Origin: Streptomyces ipomoeae 91-03
Lineage (GTDB): Bacteria > Actinomycetota > Actinomycetes > Streptomycetales > Streptomycetaceae
Direction: 5' to 3'
DNA length: 64,000 bases
NCBI RefSeq assembly: GCF_000317595.1
Contig: NZ_AEJC01000293.1
Coordinates: 18,726-82,725, forward strand
Shown: one piece after another, positions 1 through 10,626 of the stretch
Layout: each line of letters opens with the position of its first letter
Position numbering within the stretch: position 1 is the stretch's first letter
Position numbers and translations under genes: made by a program
Notes under the pieces: generated by a model
The model's database searches: none
Seen by the model: only the letters and a program-made list of their open reading frames with translations
Told to the model about the DNA's origin: nothing

Positions 1-3000
1 GCCGAACTCGGCGACAGCACCGAACTGGCCACCCGCCTCACGCGCGAATCGCTGCGCTACCTCTACCGGATCCTGTTCCTCCTCTATGCCGAAGCCCGTC
101 CGGAACTGGGCATCCTGCCCACCAAGGACGAGGCCTATCAGGAGGGCTACGGCCTCGCCCGGCTCGGTGAGCTGGTCTCCTACGACCTCCCCGAGGAATC
201 CCAGGACGGGTTCCACTTCTACGAGTCGCTGGACCTGCTCTTCCTCCTCGTCGACCAAGGTCACCGCACTCTGGAGGACCGCGAGAAGGGCGACCGCGAA
301 AAGCTCGACGCCGACGGCATCCGCTTCGAGTCGCTGCGCAGCGACCTGTTCAAGACCGACGCCACCCCGCTGATCGGCACAGTGCGCATCGACGGGGAAA
401 AGGTCGACACCCGGCTGCGCAACAAGGTGCTCTGGCAGGTGCTGAACCTGCTCATGCTCAGCCGCGGCAAGAACGGCAAGGGCTTCATCTCCTACGCCCA
501 GCTCGGCATCAACCAGCTGGGCGCGGTATATGAGGGGCTCATGTCGTACACCGGTTTCTTCGCGGCCGAGGACCTGTACGAGGTAGCCAAACCCGACGCG
601 GACGCACTGGCCGGAACCTGGGTTGTTCCCCAGAGTGAAGCTGACAACTACGACGACGAGGTATTTGTTAAGCGCCGCGACCACATCACTGGCGCGTGGA
701 GGCGCGTCGAGCACAAGAAGGGCTCGTTCGTCTACCGCCTCTCAGGCCGCGAGCGCCAGCGCTCCGCCTCGTACTACACCCCCGAGGTGCTCACCCGCAG
801 CACGGTCAAGCACGCCCTGGACGAACTCCTCGACCAGGACGGGGAGACGACCGCAGCCAGGGACATCCTCGACCTGACAGTGTGCGAGCCGGCCCTCGGT
901 TCGGGGGCCTTCCTCAACGAAGCCATCAACCAACTCGCGGCCGAGTACCTCAAGCGCCGCATGACTGAGCTGTCCGCTGAGCGTGGGCAGGAGGTGCAGC
1001 TGCCGCCGGACCAGTACGAGGCTGAGTTGCAGAAGGCCAAGGCGTATCTGGCCCTCCACAATTCCTATGGCGTGGACCTCAACCAGACCGCCGTCGAGCT
1101 GGCCGAGGTGTCGCTGTGGCTCAACGCCATGCACGAGGGCCTGAAGGCCCCGTGGTTCGGCCTGCACTTGCGGCGAGGCAACTCCCTCATCGGCGCCCGA
1201 CGGGCGGTGTACGAGAAGGAGGCGCTAAAGCGGAAAGCATGGCTAACCACGGTGCCGACCGACCGGCCTCTCCGGGAAGGCGCCGAAGACGGCACATTCC
1301 GTGCCGACAAGGAAATCCACCACTTCCTGCTGCCGGCCAAGGGTTGGGGTGCGGTCGCGGATGCCAAGCAGGCCAAGGAGCTTGTGAGGGAGGAGCGCGA
1401 TCGGCTCGCGGAGTGGCGCAAGAAGGTCGCCATGACTCCGTCGGTGACTCAGACAAGGCGGCTGCTGGCGCTCGCCACACGCGTTGAGAGGCTGTGGGAA
1501 CTGACCAAACGACGCCTTGTCGTGTCGGAGTCTGAGGTCCGCCGGGACATCGACGTTTGGGAGGTCGACGAGCAGCGGCCTCTGCCAAGGTCTTCGGGGG
1601 CCGTCTCACGTGAGCAGGTCGAGCAGGCGCTTCAGCAGCCGGGCGCACCGCGCGGGCGGCTGAAGCTCGTGATGGACGCGTGGTGCGCGCTTTGGTTCTG
1701 GCCCGTGGGGCAGCGAAACACTCCAGAACCGCCGACGTTCGACGAGTGGCTGGACTTCTGCGAGGCCGTGCTCGGTGTGCCTCCGGCTCGGGTGAAGGCC
1801 GAGGACATGAAACGTGGTGCCAATAGGGCGGGACTCGACGACAGGCTCGGGTTGTTCGGCGACACAGGAGCCTTTGAACAGCTTGCGATCGATGACGAAC
1901 TGGACCGCACCATGAGCCGGTGCGCGGCCATGCCAGCGGTGACGCTTCGCTTCCCGTGGCTCAGTGAGGTGGATGCGATCGCCCGGCGGGAAGGGTTCTT
2001 CCACTGGGAGCTGGAGTTCGCCCACGTCTTCGAGCGGGGTGGATTCCATCTGCAGGTTGGGAATCCTCCGTGGCTCAAGTTCGAGTGGGACGATGACCTG
2101 GCCTTGGCTGAACATGACGCCTGGTTTGGCCTTGAGAAGCAAGCACCGGAAGATGAGAAGGCTGAGCGGCGAGGCAGTGTCGTCTCAAGGAGTGCAGTCC
2201 GAACGGCCTATCTCGCAGATGTCGCCTCGTGGGCAGGTGTCAATGATCAGCTGGGTTCGCCAACTGAACATCCTGTTCTCTCTGGACTGCAAACGAACCT
2301 CTATGCGAACTTCATGGAGCGTGCGTGGCGGAACCTACACCCGCGAGGATCTGCTGCCTTGATCCATGAGGAGAACCACTTCTCTGTGCCAAAGGGTGGG
2401 AAATTCCGCGCTGCTACCTATGCTCGCTTGCGTCGCCACTTCCAGTACGGGAACAACATCCTCCTGTTCGAGGACGTTGACAACAATAAGAACTTTGGAG
2501 TCAGTGTTTACGGGGCGCCGCGCAAAGTGGAGTTTCTGCAAATTGCGCGAGCGGTTCATCCGTCTACTGTGGACGGCTCTTTTGCTCACAATGGTGAAGG
2601 ACCCATACCCGGTATTCAATTCCCTGAGGGGGGCTGGGACATGCGCCCCCACCAGCGGCGGATTGTCCAGGTTGACAGTCAGGTTCTTGCCAGTTGGGCG
2701 GCCGTCATTGATGAGCCAGGCACGCCGGCTGAGCAGGCTCGTGTATTGCGTGCGGTGACAGTAGACGATAATGAGGCGTTGCGCATACTCTCTGCCTTTC
2801 CAGAGCGGCTCCATGACCATCATTATTGGTGGTCGCGGGATCTGGATGAGAAGGGGGCTAAGGAAAGGGGCGTCATTGAGCGGCGCACCACTGTGCCGGA
2901 GACCTGGGGTGAGGTTGTAATCCAAGGCCCGCACTTTTCAGTCGCTATCCCCTTCGCTAAACAGCCGAACCCTGGCTGTAAATCCAACAAGGACTACACA

Positions 3001-4008
3001 GACTGGGATTTGGAACGACTCCCCGAATTCGTAATTCCGCGAACCAATTATGTGAGAGCATGCTCGAAACAAGATTTTGAGGCGGCTCGACGGTCATGGG
3101 ATGGGGCCCCTTCAGGTAATTTCTGGAGGGTCATGTGGCGTCGCATGATCACGTCGAATACGGAGCGCTCTCTGCAGGCGGCTTTGATGGTTCCGGGGCC
3201 GACGCATGTCGATTCGGTTCCCACGCTTGCGCTTTCGTCGAACAGGAATACGGCAATCGTGGCTGGCCTGTGGGCCTCGCTTGACTTTGACTATCTGGTC
3301 AAGGTCTCTGGAGCGTCCAAGGTTAATATCGAGCTTGCGCGGAGTTTCCCCAGCCCTCTCAGTCATCCCCTTACTACCCCTCTTCTCCTGCGTACCCTTC
3401 GTCTCAACTGCCTGACCCGGGATTACGCGCCCTTGTGGGAAGAACTCTTCGAACACACCTGGCTCTCGGACCGCTGGACAGACCCCGAGTCACCTCGCCC
3501 CAACCTCCAGGACGTCGAGCCGACCTGGTCCATGACGACGCCGCTGCGCACGGAGTACGACCGGCGCATGGCGCTAGTCGAAATCGATGCGATCGTCGCT
3601 GTGATGCTTGGCCTGACCGCCGAGCAGCTCTGTGCCATGTACCGCTCTCAGTTCGCGGTACTGCGCAAGTACGAGTGGGAGATGTTCTTCGCCGCGGACG
3701 GACACAAAATCGGTGCTGCGACCCATAACGTGGGTATCCGGCAGACCCCCGAGGAGACCGCCTTCGTCAAGGGGTGGGCGAAGGCCGCCCGCGCTGGCGA
3801 TCTGACCCCTGAGATGCCCGAGGGCTGGGTGAAGCCCGACCGCGAGGCTGAGATGACCCGGGCCCACGCAGACTTCACGGCCCGGCTGCTGGCTGGCGAA
3901 TACGGCGACTACGCCGCGTACGCCGCCGAGCACGGGGACCACGGAAACCTCCTCGGCAGGGCAGAAGTCGAGCAGGCTCCGTCCGACGTTCCGGTAGAAA
4001 GCAGGTAA
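1..4008 (+). CDS. Large Eco57I/PglX-like N6-adenine DNA methylase, 5' partial
   Basis: The frame is open from base 1, so the true start lies upstream; 1335 residues are visible. An N-terminal helical region (LYRILFLLYAEARPELG) precedes a class I methylase core. That core has SYYTPEVLT near residue 257, the SAM-binding CEPALGSGAFL near 295, GVDLNQTAVELAEVSLWL near 356 and the catalytic NPPW near 688. The N-terminal extension and very long C-terminal half are typical of PglX/DrmMI/Eco57I-type enzymes that methylate adenine to mark self DNA. The gene ends 9 bp before the helicase gene, so an operon is likely. Bases about 2100-3400, likely target recognition, use visibly more A/T-ending codons than either flank, which suggests domain exchange. 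Its role in phage defence is inferred from the neighbours. Confidence 0.85.
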   Translation, partial: AELGDSTELATRLTRESLRYLYRILFLLYAEARPELGILPTKDEAYQEGYGLARLGELVSYDLPEESQDGFHFYESLDLLFLLVDQGHRTLEDREKGDREKLDADGIRFESLRSDLFKTDATPLIGTVRIDGEKVDTRLRNKVLWQVLNLLMLSRGKNGKGFISYAQLGINQLGAVYEGLMSYTGFFAAEDLYEVAKPDADALAGTWVVPQSEADNYDDEVFVKRRDHITGAWRRVEHKKGSFVYRLSGRERQRSASYYTPEVLTRSTVKHALDELLDQDGETTAARDILDLTVCEPALGSGAFLNEAINQLAAEYLKRRMTELSAERGQEVQLPPDQYEAELQKAKAYLALHNSYGVDLNQTAVELAEVSLWLNAMHEGLKAPWFGLHLRRGNSLIGARRAVYEKEALKRKAWLTTVPTDRPLREGAEDGTFRADKEIHHFLLPAKGWGAVADAKQAKELVREERDRLAEWRKKVAMTPSVTQTRRLLALATRVERLWELTKRRLVVSESEVRRDIDVWEVDEQRPLPRSSGAVSREQVEQALQQPGAPRGRLKLVMDAWCALWFWPVGQRNTPEPPTFDEWLDFCEAVLGVPPARVKAEDMKRGANRAGLDDRLGLFGDTGAFEQLAIDDELDRTMSRCAAMPAVTLRFPWLSEVDAIARREGFFHWELEFAHVFERGGFHLQVGNPPWLKFEWDDDLALAEHDAWFGLEKQAPEDEKAERRGSVVSRSAVRTAYLADVASWAGVNDQLGSPTEHPVLSGLQTNLYANFMERAWRNLHPRGSAALIHEENHFSVPKGGKFRAATYARLRRHFQYGNNILLFEDVDNNKNFGVSVYGAPRKVEFLQIARAVHPSTVDGSFAHNGEGPIPGIQFPEGGWDMRPHQRRIVQVDSQVLASWAAVIDEPGTPAEQARVLRAVTVDDNEALRILSAFPERLHDHHYWWSRDLDEKGAKERGVIERRTTVPETWGEVVIQGPHFSVAIPFAKQPNPGCKSNKDYTDWDLERLPEFVIPRTNYVRACSKQDFEAARRSWDGAPSGNFWRVMWRRMITSNTERSLQAALMVPGPTHVDSVPTLALSSNRNTAIVAGLWASLDFDYLVKVSGASKVNIELARSFPSPLSHPLTTPLLLRTLRLNCLTRDYAPLWEELFEHTWLSDRWTDPESPRPNLQDVEPTWSMTTPLRTEYDRRMALVEIDAIVAVMLGLTAEQLCAMYRSQFAVLRKYEWEMFFAADGHKIGAATHNVGIRQTPEETAFVKGWAKAARAGDLTPEMPEGWVKPDREAEMTRAHADFTARLLAGEYGDYAAYAAEHGDHGNLLGRAEVEQAPSDVPVESR

Positions 4009-4017
4009 GTCGCCGTC

Positions 4018-7000
4018 ATGCTGCCCTCTCTGGTTGCCGAGGACCTGCGTCGAGCCCTGGCCACCTACCTGACGACGAGCTTCGCGCTCGCCGACGATGA
4101 CGTGCGCGAGGAACTTGACGCATTCTTGGAGCGCCCCGAGAGCCGACTGTTCCGTGGCCCGTACCTACGTGTCCGGACGCCCTTCCGCGAGGCCAAGAAG
4201 GGATGGGAGGCAGCACTCGACTGGCACCCGGACGAGTTCACGCCCTACACCCACCAGGCTGCCGCCTGGCAACGGCTGTCGTCGAAGGGAGGGCGGCAGC
4301 CGGAGCCCACCATCGTCACGACGGGTACCGGCTCGGGTAAGACCGAGTCGTTCCTGGTGCCGATCCTGGACCACTGCGCGCGGGCGCGGGCCGCAGGACA
4401 GCGGGGTGTGAAGGCCCTGCTGCTGTACCCGATGAACGCCCTGGCCGACGATCAGGCGCGTCGTATCGACGATTTCCTCGCCACCGAGGAGGCGCTGAAG
4501 GACGTCACGGCCGGCATCTACATCGGTGGTGCCTCCGGGCCCCGATCGGCCTCGGACGAGGATGAGAACGAGCCTGGCCCGTACGGCCGTGACACCGGAT
4601 CGACGTCCCTCGCCGGCGACCCGACGGTCAAGAAGCTGATCACCGATCGGGACGCGATCCGGGCCGACCCACCGGACCTCCTGCTCACGAACTACAAGAT
4701 GCTTGACCTGCTGCTGCAGCGGATTCCGGATGTTCCGCTGTGGCAGTCCGATTCCTTGGCGTACGTCGTCCTCGATGAGTTCCACACTTACGACGGCGCC
4801 CAGGGAACCGACGTAGCCATGCTGCTGCGCCGCCTCGGGGCGGCGACCGGGGCTGCACGTGGCGGGCGTCCGCTCGGTGACATCACGCCGGTGGCGACGT
4901 CGGCGACGCTGGGCGGGAGCGTGCCCGACGGGCCGGTCGCGGAGGGGCCCGAGCGGTCGGACCGTGAACTGCTACTGGAGTTCGCGGAGAAGGTCTTCGG
5001 CACACCGTTCCCGGATGCAGCGCTCGTCGGTGAGGACCGGCTGCTGCCCAAGGAAGTGGTGGATGAACCGGACTTCCTGCTTCCCAGCCCGGCTCCCGCT
5101 GCCTTGGCCGCGTTGCCTGATCCGCTGGACGACGAGTCAGCCCTTGTAGAGCTGGCGCGGCTCATGCTCGGCCAGCCGATAACCGATCCGCTGCAGGTCG
5201 GGGCCAAACTGAAGCAGCACATCCTGGTCAAGGCGATCCTTGACGTCGCCGGCAGTACACCGGTGACCGTCCCGGAGATCGCTAGGGAGTTCGCGCAGCG
5301 CGGTGGCGGTCCGGCGTGGGACGAAGCGGCCCGAAGCGACCCGGGCGTGCTGGAACTCGCCTTCGCGCGGATCCTTGCGCTGATTTCACACGCTCGCACT
5401 CCGCATCCCGTCACGGGAAAGCCCGTTCCGTTCCTGCGTGTTGAGGCGCAGCTGTGGGTGCGAGAGGTCCGGCGCGTCATCCGGGCAGCGACCGCCGAGC
5501 CGCACTTCCGCTGGTACGACGACGACGGCCCCACGGGTGACTCACGCCCGAACCCAGCCAACCTCGCCATCTACCAGCCGACGGAGGTCGACAGCGCCGG
5601 CGAGATCGGCGATCGGGAGGACGCGTCGCGTCGCCCCGTGGGGCCGCCGTACCGGCGCCACCTTCCGGCGGTCTACTGCCGTCACTGCGGGCGGTCGGGC
5701 TGGGCCGCGCTGTCCACGGAACTGGAGTGGCAGCAGCTCAAGACGAACACGCTGGAGATCTACAAGGCCGCCGCGCAGAAGAAGCGGCCGGTGCGCTGGA
5801 TGCTGCGGGCCCGGCCGGACGAGTACCCGGTGCTGCACTTGCACGCGGAGAACGAACGGTTGTCGACCAACCCGGCGCAGGACACCGTCGCGGTCGTCAC
5901 CTTGCTGGGGCCGCTGCCCGCCGACAACGATGACGAGTGCCCCTCATGCGGGTTGGGCGATGGCATGCGCTTCCTCGGCGCCGGCACGGCGACCCTCGCA
6001 TCGGTGGCCACCACGCAGATGTTCTCCGAACGGGGGCTGGCGAAGAGCGAGCGGAAGCTGCTGGTGTTCACTGACGCGGTGCAGGACGCGACCCACAGGG
6101 CTGCGTTCATCGCCAACCGCAGCTTCGGCTTCACTCTTCGAGGTCTCCTTGCCAAGCACCTCACTCCTGGACAGCCGATCGCGGTGCACCATCTCGCGGC
6201 CGATGCCGCCGAGGCCGTTGTCATGGCCGCCGGTGGCGGAAAGCGCGAGGAACTCGCCTCGATCGTTCCCCCAGACCTACGAGAGAACCCCGACATCCAG
6301 ACCCTGCTGGACGAGTCGAACAGCTTCAGCGACGCCGGCGCGGAGATGCTCCACAGCCGCCTGGTGTTCCAGACCCTGCTGGAGTTCGGCCTGCGTTCCC
6401 GCCTGGGCCGCACCTTGGAGCTGACCCGTACGGCGGCTGTCGAGGTCGACCTCAAGGGAGTTCCGCAGCTGTGCGCGGAGCTGAGGGATCGGCATCAGCG
6501 TCTCCCTGGGCAGATCTCCTTGCCGACCGATGACACGGCGTACGAGGTCTTCCTGCGGGGCCTGGCCGAACGGCTGCGATTGCGCGGAGCGCTGTTCCAC
6601 CCCTGGCTGCAGGAATACATCCGCCAGGCCGGAGCACGGCGCTGGCCGATCTGGGGAGGTCGGCCCACTGGCATGCCGGCCTTCCCGCGCGGCCTCGCCG
6701 CGCCCGCGTTCCCGGTGTCCGGCGGCATCCGCACCACCGGCTTCGACTCCCTCACCCGCGACAACACCTGGTTCGCGGACTGGGGCCACCGCACACTCGG
6801 CTGCGACCGGCGCGAGGCGCGCGCGGTGACCGAGCTGGCCATGAAGCTGCTCGCTCAGCACGACGTACTGGCCACCTACCACGCCGAGGGCGGGGCCGTC
6901 GTCTACGCTCTCAAGCCTCGCAACGTCCTTGTACACCGTATCGACGACGCCGTCTCACCCGACGAGGACGGTGTCAACGCGTGCGGTGTGCGCTGCAACA

Positions 7001-10000
7001 CGTGCACTTGGCGGCAGACCGTGCCGCCGGGACGGCGTGAGCAGTGGATGGGCACCCCGTGCCTGCGGTTCCGCTGCTCGGGCCAGTTCATCGAGGACGA
7101 CCGCGACTACAAGGCCGACTACTACCGGCGCTTGTACACCGTTGACCGGCCAGGCGATGTGCTGACCGCCGAACACACGGGTGCGCTGAGCCGGGAGCGG
7201 CGTGAGCAGGTCGAGGCCGCCTTCAAGAACCGGGCCTCGGCGTTCGACCCGAACGTGCTCACCTGCACGCCCACTCTCGAACTAGGCATCGACATCGGCG
7301 ACCTGTCGGCCGTGGTGCTGGCCTCCATGCCGCCCGGACCTGCCAACTACGCCCAGCGGATCGGTCGAGCAGGGCGCAGCACCGGCAACTCCCTGGCCGT
7401 CACCTTCGTCCCACGAGGCAACCGCAACCACTACTACCTTCACACCCCGGAGCACATGCTGGCCGGCCGGATCATCCCGCCAGACTGCTACCTGGACGCC
7501 TCCGAGATCCTGCGCCGCCAGTACCTGGCGTTTCTCTTCGACCGCGCCGCCGACCGCACCCTGTGGGAAGGCACGGCGATCCCCGAGCGCCCCATGCCGC
7601 CGCGTATCGGTGAGCTCTTCGGGCCGGGGCTGGCCGCGGACGGGTGGTTCCGTCGCTTCCTCGACGTCGCGACCGCCCGACATTCCCAGTTGTCCGCCGC
7701 ATTCATCAAACTCTTCCCCGCGATGAGCGAGGAGGCCCGCCAGGGGGTCCAGGCCTTCGCGGCACAGGAACTGGAAGAGACCGTCGGGGCCGCTGCGAGC
7801 GCATGGAACAAGCGAGTGGCGGCGCTACGCGCGAGGATGCGGCAGATCGGCCGGGCCTTCGACGCCCTGGCGTCCGTCTCCGGAGACCCGGAACGTGACA
7901 AGCAGCGGCGTCAGCTCTTCGCCGAACAGCGCACCGTACGCAAACGCCGGGACGACCTCGTTTCGGAGAACTCGATCAATGCCCTGGTCCGGCTGGGCCT
8001 TTTGCCCAACTACACCCTCCACGACGACGCAACCGTGCTGGACGCCACCTTGTGGTGGCGGAACAGCGACGGCGAGTTCGACGAGAGCGCTACCGACTAC
8101 GGGCGCGGCTCACGCCTCGCGCTGACCGAACTGGCGCCCGGCAACATCTTCCACACCGACGGCTACAAGTTCATCGTCAACGGCGTGGACCTTGGCACCG
8201 GCGTCGGCGGCGGCGAGGACCCGTACGCCCTGTGGCGGTTCTGCCCCGAGTGCGGATTTGTGGCCACGGAGGAGACCGGCCTCGACATCACTGCCTGCCC
8301 ACGCTGCAAAGCCCCGCAGATCGCCGATCCGGGAGCCGTCCACAAGGTGCTGGTGCCCGAGCGGGTGGTGGCACGTGAGCGCCGCGAGGACGCACGCCTC
8401 ACCGACGAGAGGGACGAGCGGGAGCGCAGGCAGTTCGATGTGATCGCCCTGGTCGACATCGACAAGGACCAGCCCCAGGGGCTGAGGGCCTGGCGCCGCA
8501 TCAGCAAGAAGAAGGAGGAGAAAGTCCCTCCCTTCGGGGTCGAGTTCGCCCGGGTGGCCACGATTCGCACCATCAACCTGGGGCCGTCGGCCGCCCCGGG
8601 CTCGACCCATGTGATCCGCGGCGACGAGAACCAGGTGTCCGGCTTCGAGACCTGCCTGGAGTGCGGGGCGGTCCGCGGCGTGCACCCGCAGGCATGGGAC
8701 CCTTCGGCTCAGCGCGTCGGCACCCGCCATGCGTACTGGTGCACGCACCGCGACGACGGCGTGAACCACGAGCCGACGGAGAAGCTGCTCCTGGCTCATG
8801 AGCTGACCACGCAGGCCCTGCGCATCCTGCTGCCCGTATCCACGATGGACCTCGCCGAGCGCCTCGTCTCCTTCAAGGCGGCCCTGCTCCTGGGCATCAC
8901 CAAACACTTCGGCGGAGCCCCCGACCACATCCGCGTGGTCACCGACAGCATGCCCGGCGACAGTCGGGAACTACGCAGGCGCTTCCTTGTCCTGCACGAC
9001 TCCATGCCCGGGGGCACCGGCTACCTCGAACACCTCGCGGACGCCCAGGTGCTGCACCGCGTCCTGAGCCTCGCCCAGACGGCTCTTCGGGAGTGCCCCT
9101 GCCAGAAGGAGGACCAGCGCACGCCCTGCCACCGCTGCCTGCTGCCCCACGTCACCAGCAGCGAGCTTCCGCACGTCTCGCTGCGCATCGCCAAGGAGCT
9201 CCTGGACGAGATCCTCAAGGACTGGGACGTCGAGAAGGTCGACACGCTCTCCGGCGTCCGCATTGACCAGCTCGTCGAGAGCGAACTGGAGGACCGGTTC
9301 GTTCGCACACTGGTCACCTGGGGCCGCCGCGAAGAGGAGGACGGATCGGTCACCGCCAAGGCCGGCCAGCGCGGCATCGAGCATGAACTGCGCTTCACCT
9401 GCGGTGGTACCACCACGCGCTGGCGCATGCAGGACCACGTGCGGATGAACACCGCCGTGCCCAGTGAACCCGACTTCCTCCTGGAACGCACCGACGGCCC
9501 CACCGAGCGCGTCGCCGTCTTCCTCGACGGTTTCGCCTTCCACGCCAGCGAACGTGTCAACCGCATCGCCGACGACGCGGCCAAGCGGGCGGCCTTGCGA
9601 GCCGAAGGCATCCTCGTCTGGCAGCTGACCTGGGATGACGTCATGGCATGGGCGACGGCGGTCAGCGGTGCGGTTCAGGGGCAGAAGGTCCGCACGTCCG
9701 CGCCACCCCTGCACACAGAGGCGGCATTGGGGCTCGCCCGGCAGATACACCAGAGCTTGGTCGGCGAAGCCCGGCCCGATGACACCCTCGACCCGGCTCT
9801 GCGTAATCCTGTGGAGACTCTGCTGGAGTTCCTCGCCGACCCCGACCGGGCCAAATGGGCGCGGCGAGCAGCCGGACTGCTGGGCGGCTTCGGAGCGGTG
9901 GCACGCCCCCAGCCGGTGGATCGCGAGGAGGTCGGACGAGCCCTCCCCGACATTCTGCGCGGCGCAGCCCTGCCCACCGTGCCCCAGGCCACCGAGGCGG

Positions 10001-10626
10001 TCGCCTTCGACGCCCGAACCCCCGGTCAGGCGCGGATCACCGGCCTCCTGGACCGCCGACCCGAGCCGCGAACCGGGCAGCCAGCCATGCGGGCCTGGTC
10101 AGCTCTGGCCGTACTCGACGACCGGCCGGACGCCGTCGCCGACGAGGACCACAAGAACCGCTGGGTGGACTGGCTGCGCTGGTCCAACCTCCTGCAGTTC
10201 CTCCAGTCCACCGCCAGCGACGAACTGCCCTGCTCCTTCCACCAGGTCGCGGTATCCACCAGCGATCAGGTGGACCCGCACGCGGTGGCCCTGCTGACCA
10301 GCGCGCTGCCCACGGAAGGAGGAGCCCCGCCGCCTCTACCGCCCAGGTGGGCCGAGGCTGTCGAATGGGCCTCGAGCAAGGTCGAAGACGTACTGCTCGC
10401 GCTCGTCGAGGAAGCCCGCGGGGGCCGCATCGACGTGCCAGAGGTCGGCTTCGAGTACGGCGACCAGGCGCTGCTGGCCGAACTGGCCTGGGAAGACGAG
10501 AAGGTCGCGATCTTCATCGACGCGGACGAGGAACGAGACGCCACATTCGAGCGCGAGGGCTGGTACGTGGCACAGGCCGACGCCGTGAACGTGCCTGAAC
10601 TCATCAAGAAGTTGGAGGGGAACTGA
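4018..10626 (+). CDS. DUF1998-type superfamily 2 helicase with C-terminal nuclease-like domain (DruE/DrmA-DrmB-like)
   Basis: This 2202-residue protein starts with Walker A TGTGSGKTESF near residue 103 and a DEAH-like box LDEFHTYDGAQG near 252. Zinc-knuckle cysteines occur near 552 (YCRHCG), 640 (CPSCG) and 988. The helicase C motifs TPTLELGIDIG and QRIGRAGR lie near 1084 and 1113. Another zinc site (CPECGF...CPRC) is near 1407. The DUF1998 signature HDSMPGGTGYL is near 1658, followed by a cysteine cluster (CPCQ...CHRC). A segment near 1818-1875 (PDFLL, VAVFLDGFAFH, VWQLTWDDV) resembles Vsr/PD-(D/E)XK nucleases. Giant DUF1998 helicases are known in Druantia, DISARM and related phage-defence loci. 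It overlaps the next gene by 3 bp (TGATG arrangement), so the two are translationally coupled. The system name is not settled from sequence alone. Confidence 0.85.
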   Translation: MLPSLVAEDLRRALATYLTTSFALADDDVREELDAFLERPESRLFRGPYLRVRTPFREAKKGWEAALDWHPDEFTPYTHQAAAWQRLSSKGGRQPEPTIVTTGTGSGKTESFLVPILDHCARARAAGQRGVKALLLYPMNALADDQARRIDDFLATEEALKDVTAGIYIGGASGPRSASDEDENEPGPYGRDTGSTSLAGDPTVKKLITDRDAIRADPPDLLLTNYKMLDLLLQRIPDVPLWQSDSLAYVVLDEFHTYDGAQGTDVAMLLRRLGAATGAARGGRPLGDITPVATSATLGGSVPDGPVAEGPERSDRELLLEFAEKVFGTPFPDAALVGEDRLLPKEVVDEPDFLLPSPAPAALAALPDPLDDESALVELARLMLGQPITDPLQVGAKLKQHILVKAILDVAGSTPVTVPEIAREFAQRGGGPAWDEAARSDPGVLELAFARILALISHARTPHPVTGKPVPFLRVEAQLWVREVRRVIRAATAEPHFRWYDDDGPTGDSRPNPANLAIYQPTEVDSAGEIGDREDASRRPVGPPYRRHLPAVYCRHCGRSGWAALSTELEWQQLKTNTLEIYKAAAQKKRPVRWMLRARPDEYPVLHLHAENERLSTNPAQDTVAVVTLLGPLPADNDDECPSCGLGDGMRFLGAGTATLASVATTQMFSERGLAKSERKLLVFTDAVQDATHRAAFIANRSFGFTLRGLLAKHLTPGQPIAVHHLAADAAEAVVMAAGGGKREELASIVPPDLRENPDIQTLLDESNSFSDAGAEMLHSRLVFQTLLEFGLRSRLGRTLELTRTAAVEVDLKGVPQLCAELRDRHQRLPGQISLPTDDTAYEVFLRGLAERLRLRGALFHPWLQEYIRQAGARRWPIWGGRPTGMPAFPRGLAAPAFPVSGGIRTTGFDSLTRDNTWFADWGHRTLGCDRREARAVTELAMKLLAQHDVLATYHAEGGAVVYALKPRNVLVHRIDDAVSPDEDGVNACGVRCNTCTWRQTVPPGRREQWMGTPCLRFRCSGQFIEDDRDYKADYYRRLYTVDRPGDVLTAEHTGALSRERREQVEAAFKNRASAFDPNVLTCTPTLELGIDIGDLSAVVLASMPPGPANYAQRIGRAGRSTGNSLAVTFVPRGNRNHYYLHTPEHMLAGRIIPPDCYLDASEILRRQYLAFLFDRAADRTLWEGTAIPERPMPPRIGELFGPGLAADGWFRRFLDVATARHSQLSAAFIKLFPAMSEEARQGVQAFAAQELEETVGAAASAWNKRVAALRARMRQIGRAFDALASVSGDPERDKQRRQLFAEQRTVRKRRDDLVSENSINALVRLGLLPNYTLHDDATVLDATLWWRNSDGEFDESATDYGRGSRLALTELAPGNIFHTDGYKFIVNGVDLGTGVGGGEDPYALWRFCPECGFVATEETGLDITACPRCKAPQIADPGAVHKVLVPERVVARERREDARLTDERDERERRQFDVIALVDIDKDQPQGLRAWRRISKKKEEKVPPFGVEFARVATIRTINLGPSAAPGSTHVIRGDENQVSGFETCLECGAVRGVHPQAWDPSAQRVGTRHAYWCTHRDDGVNHEPTEKLLLAHELTTQALRILLPVSTMDLAERLVSFKAALLLGITKHFGGAPDHIRVVTDSMPGDSRELRRRFLVLHDSMPGGTGYLEHLADAQVLHRVLSLAQTALRECPCQKEDQRTPCHRCLLPHVTSSELPHVSLRIAKELLDEILKDWDVEKVDTLSGVRIDQLVESELEDRFVRTLVTWGRREEEDGSVTAKAGQRGIEHELRFTCGGTTTRWRMQDHVRMNTAVPSEPDFLLERTDGPTERVAVFLDGFAFHASERVNRIADDAAKRAALRAEGILVWQLTWDDVMAWATAVSGAVQGQKVRTSAPPLHTEAALGLARQIHQSLVGEARPDDTLDPALRNPVETLLEFLADPDRAKWARRAAGLLGGFGAVARPQPVDREEVGRALPDILRGAALPTVPQATEAVAFDARTPGQARITGLLDRRPEPRTGQPAMRAWSALAVLDDRPDAVADEDHKNRWVDWLRWSNLLQFLQSTASDELPCSFHQVAVSTSDQVDPHAVALLTSALPTEGGAPPPLPPRWAEAVEWASSKVEDVLLALVEEARGGRIDVPEVGFEYGDQALLAELAWEDEKVAIFIDADEERDATFEREGWYVAQADAVNVPELIKKLEGN

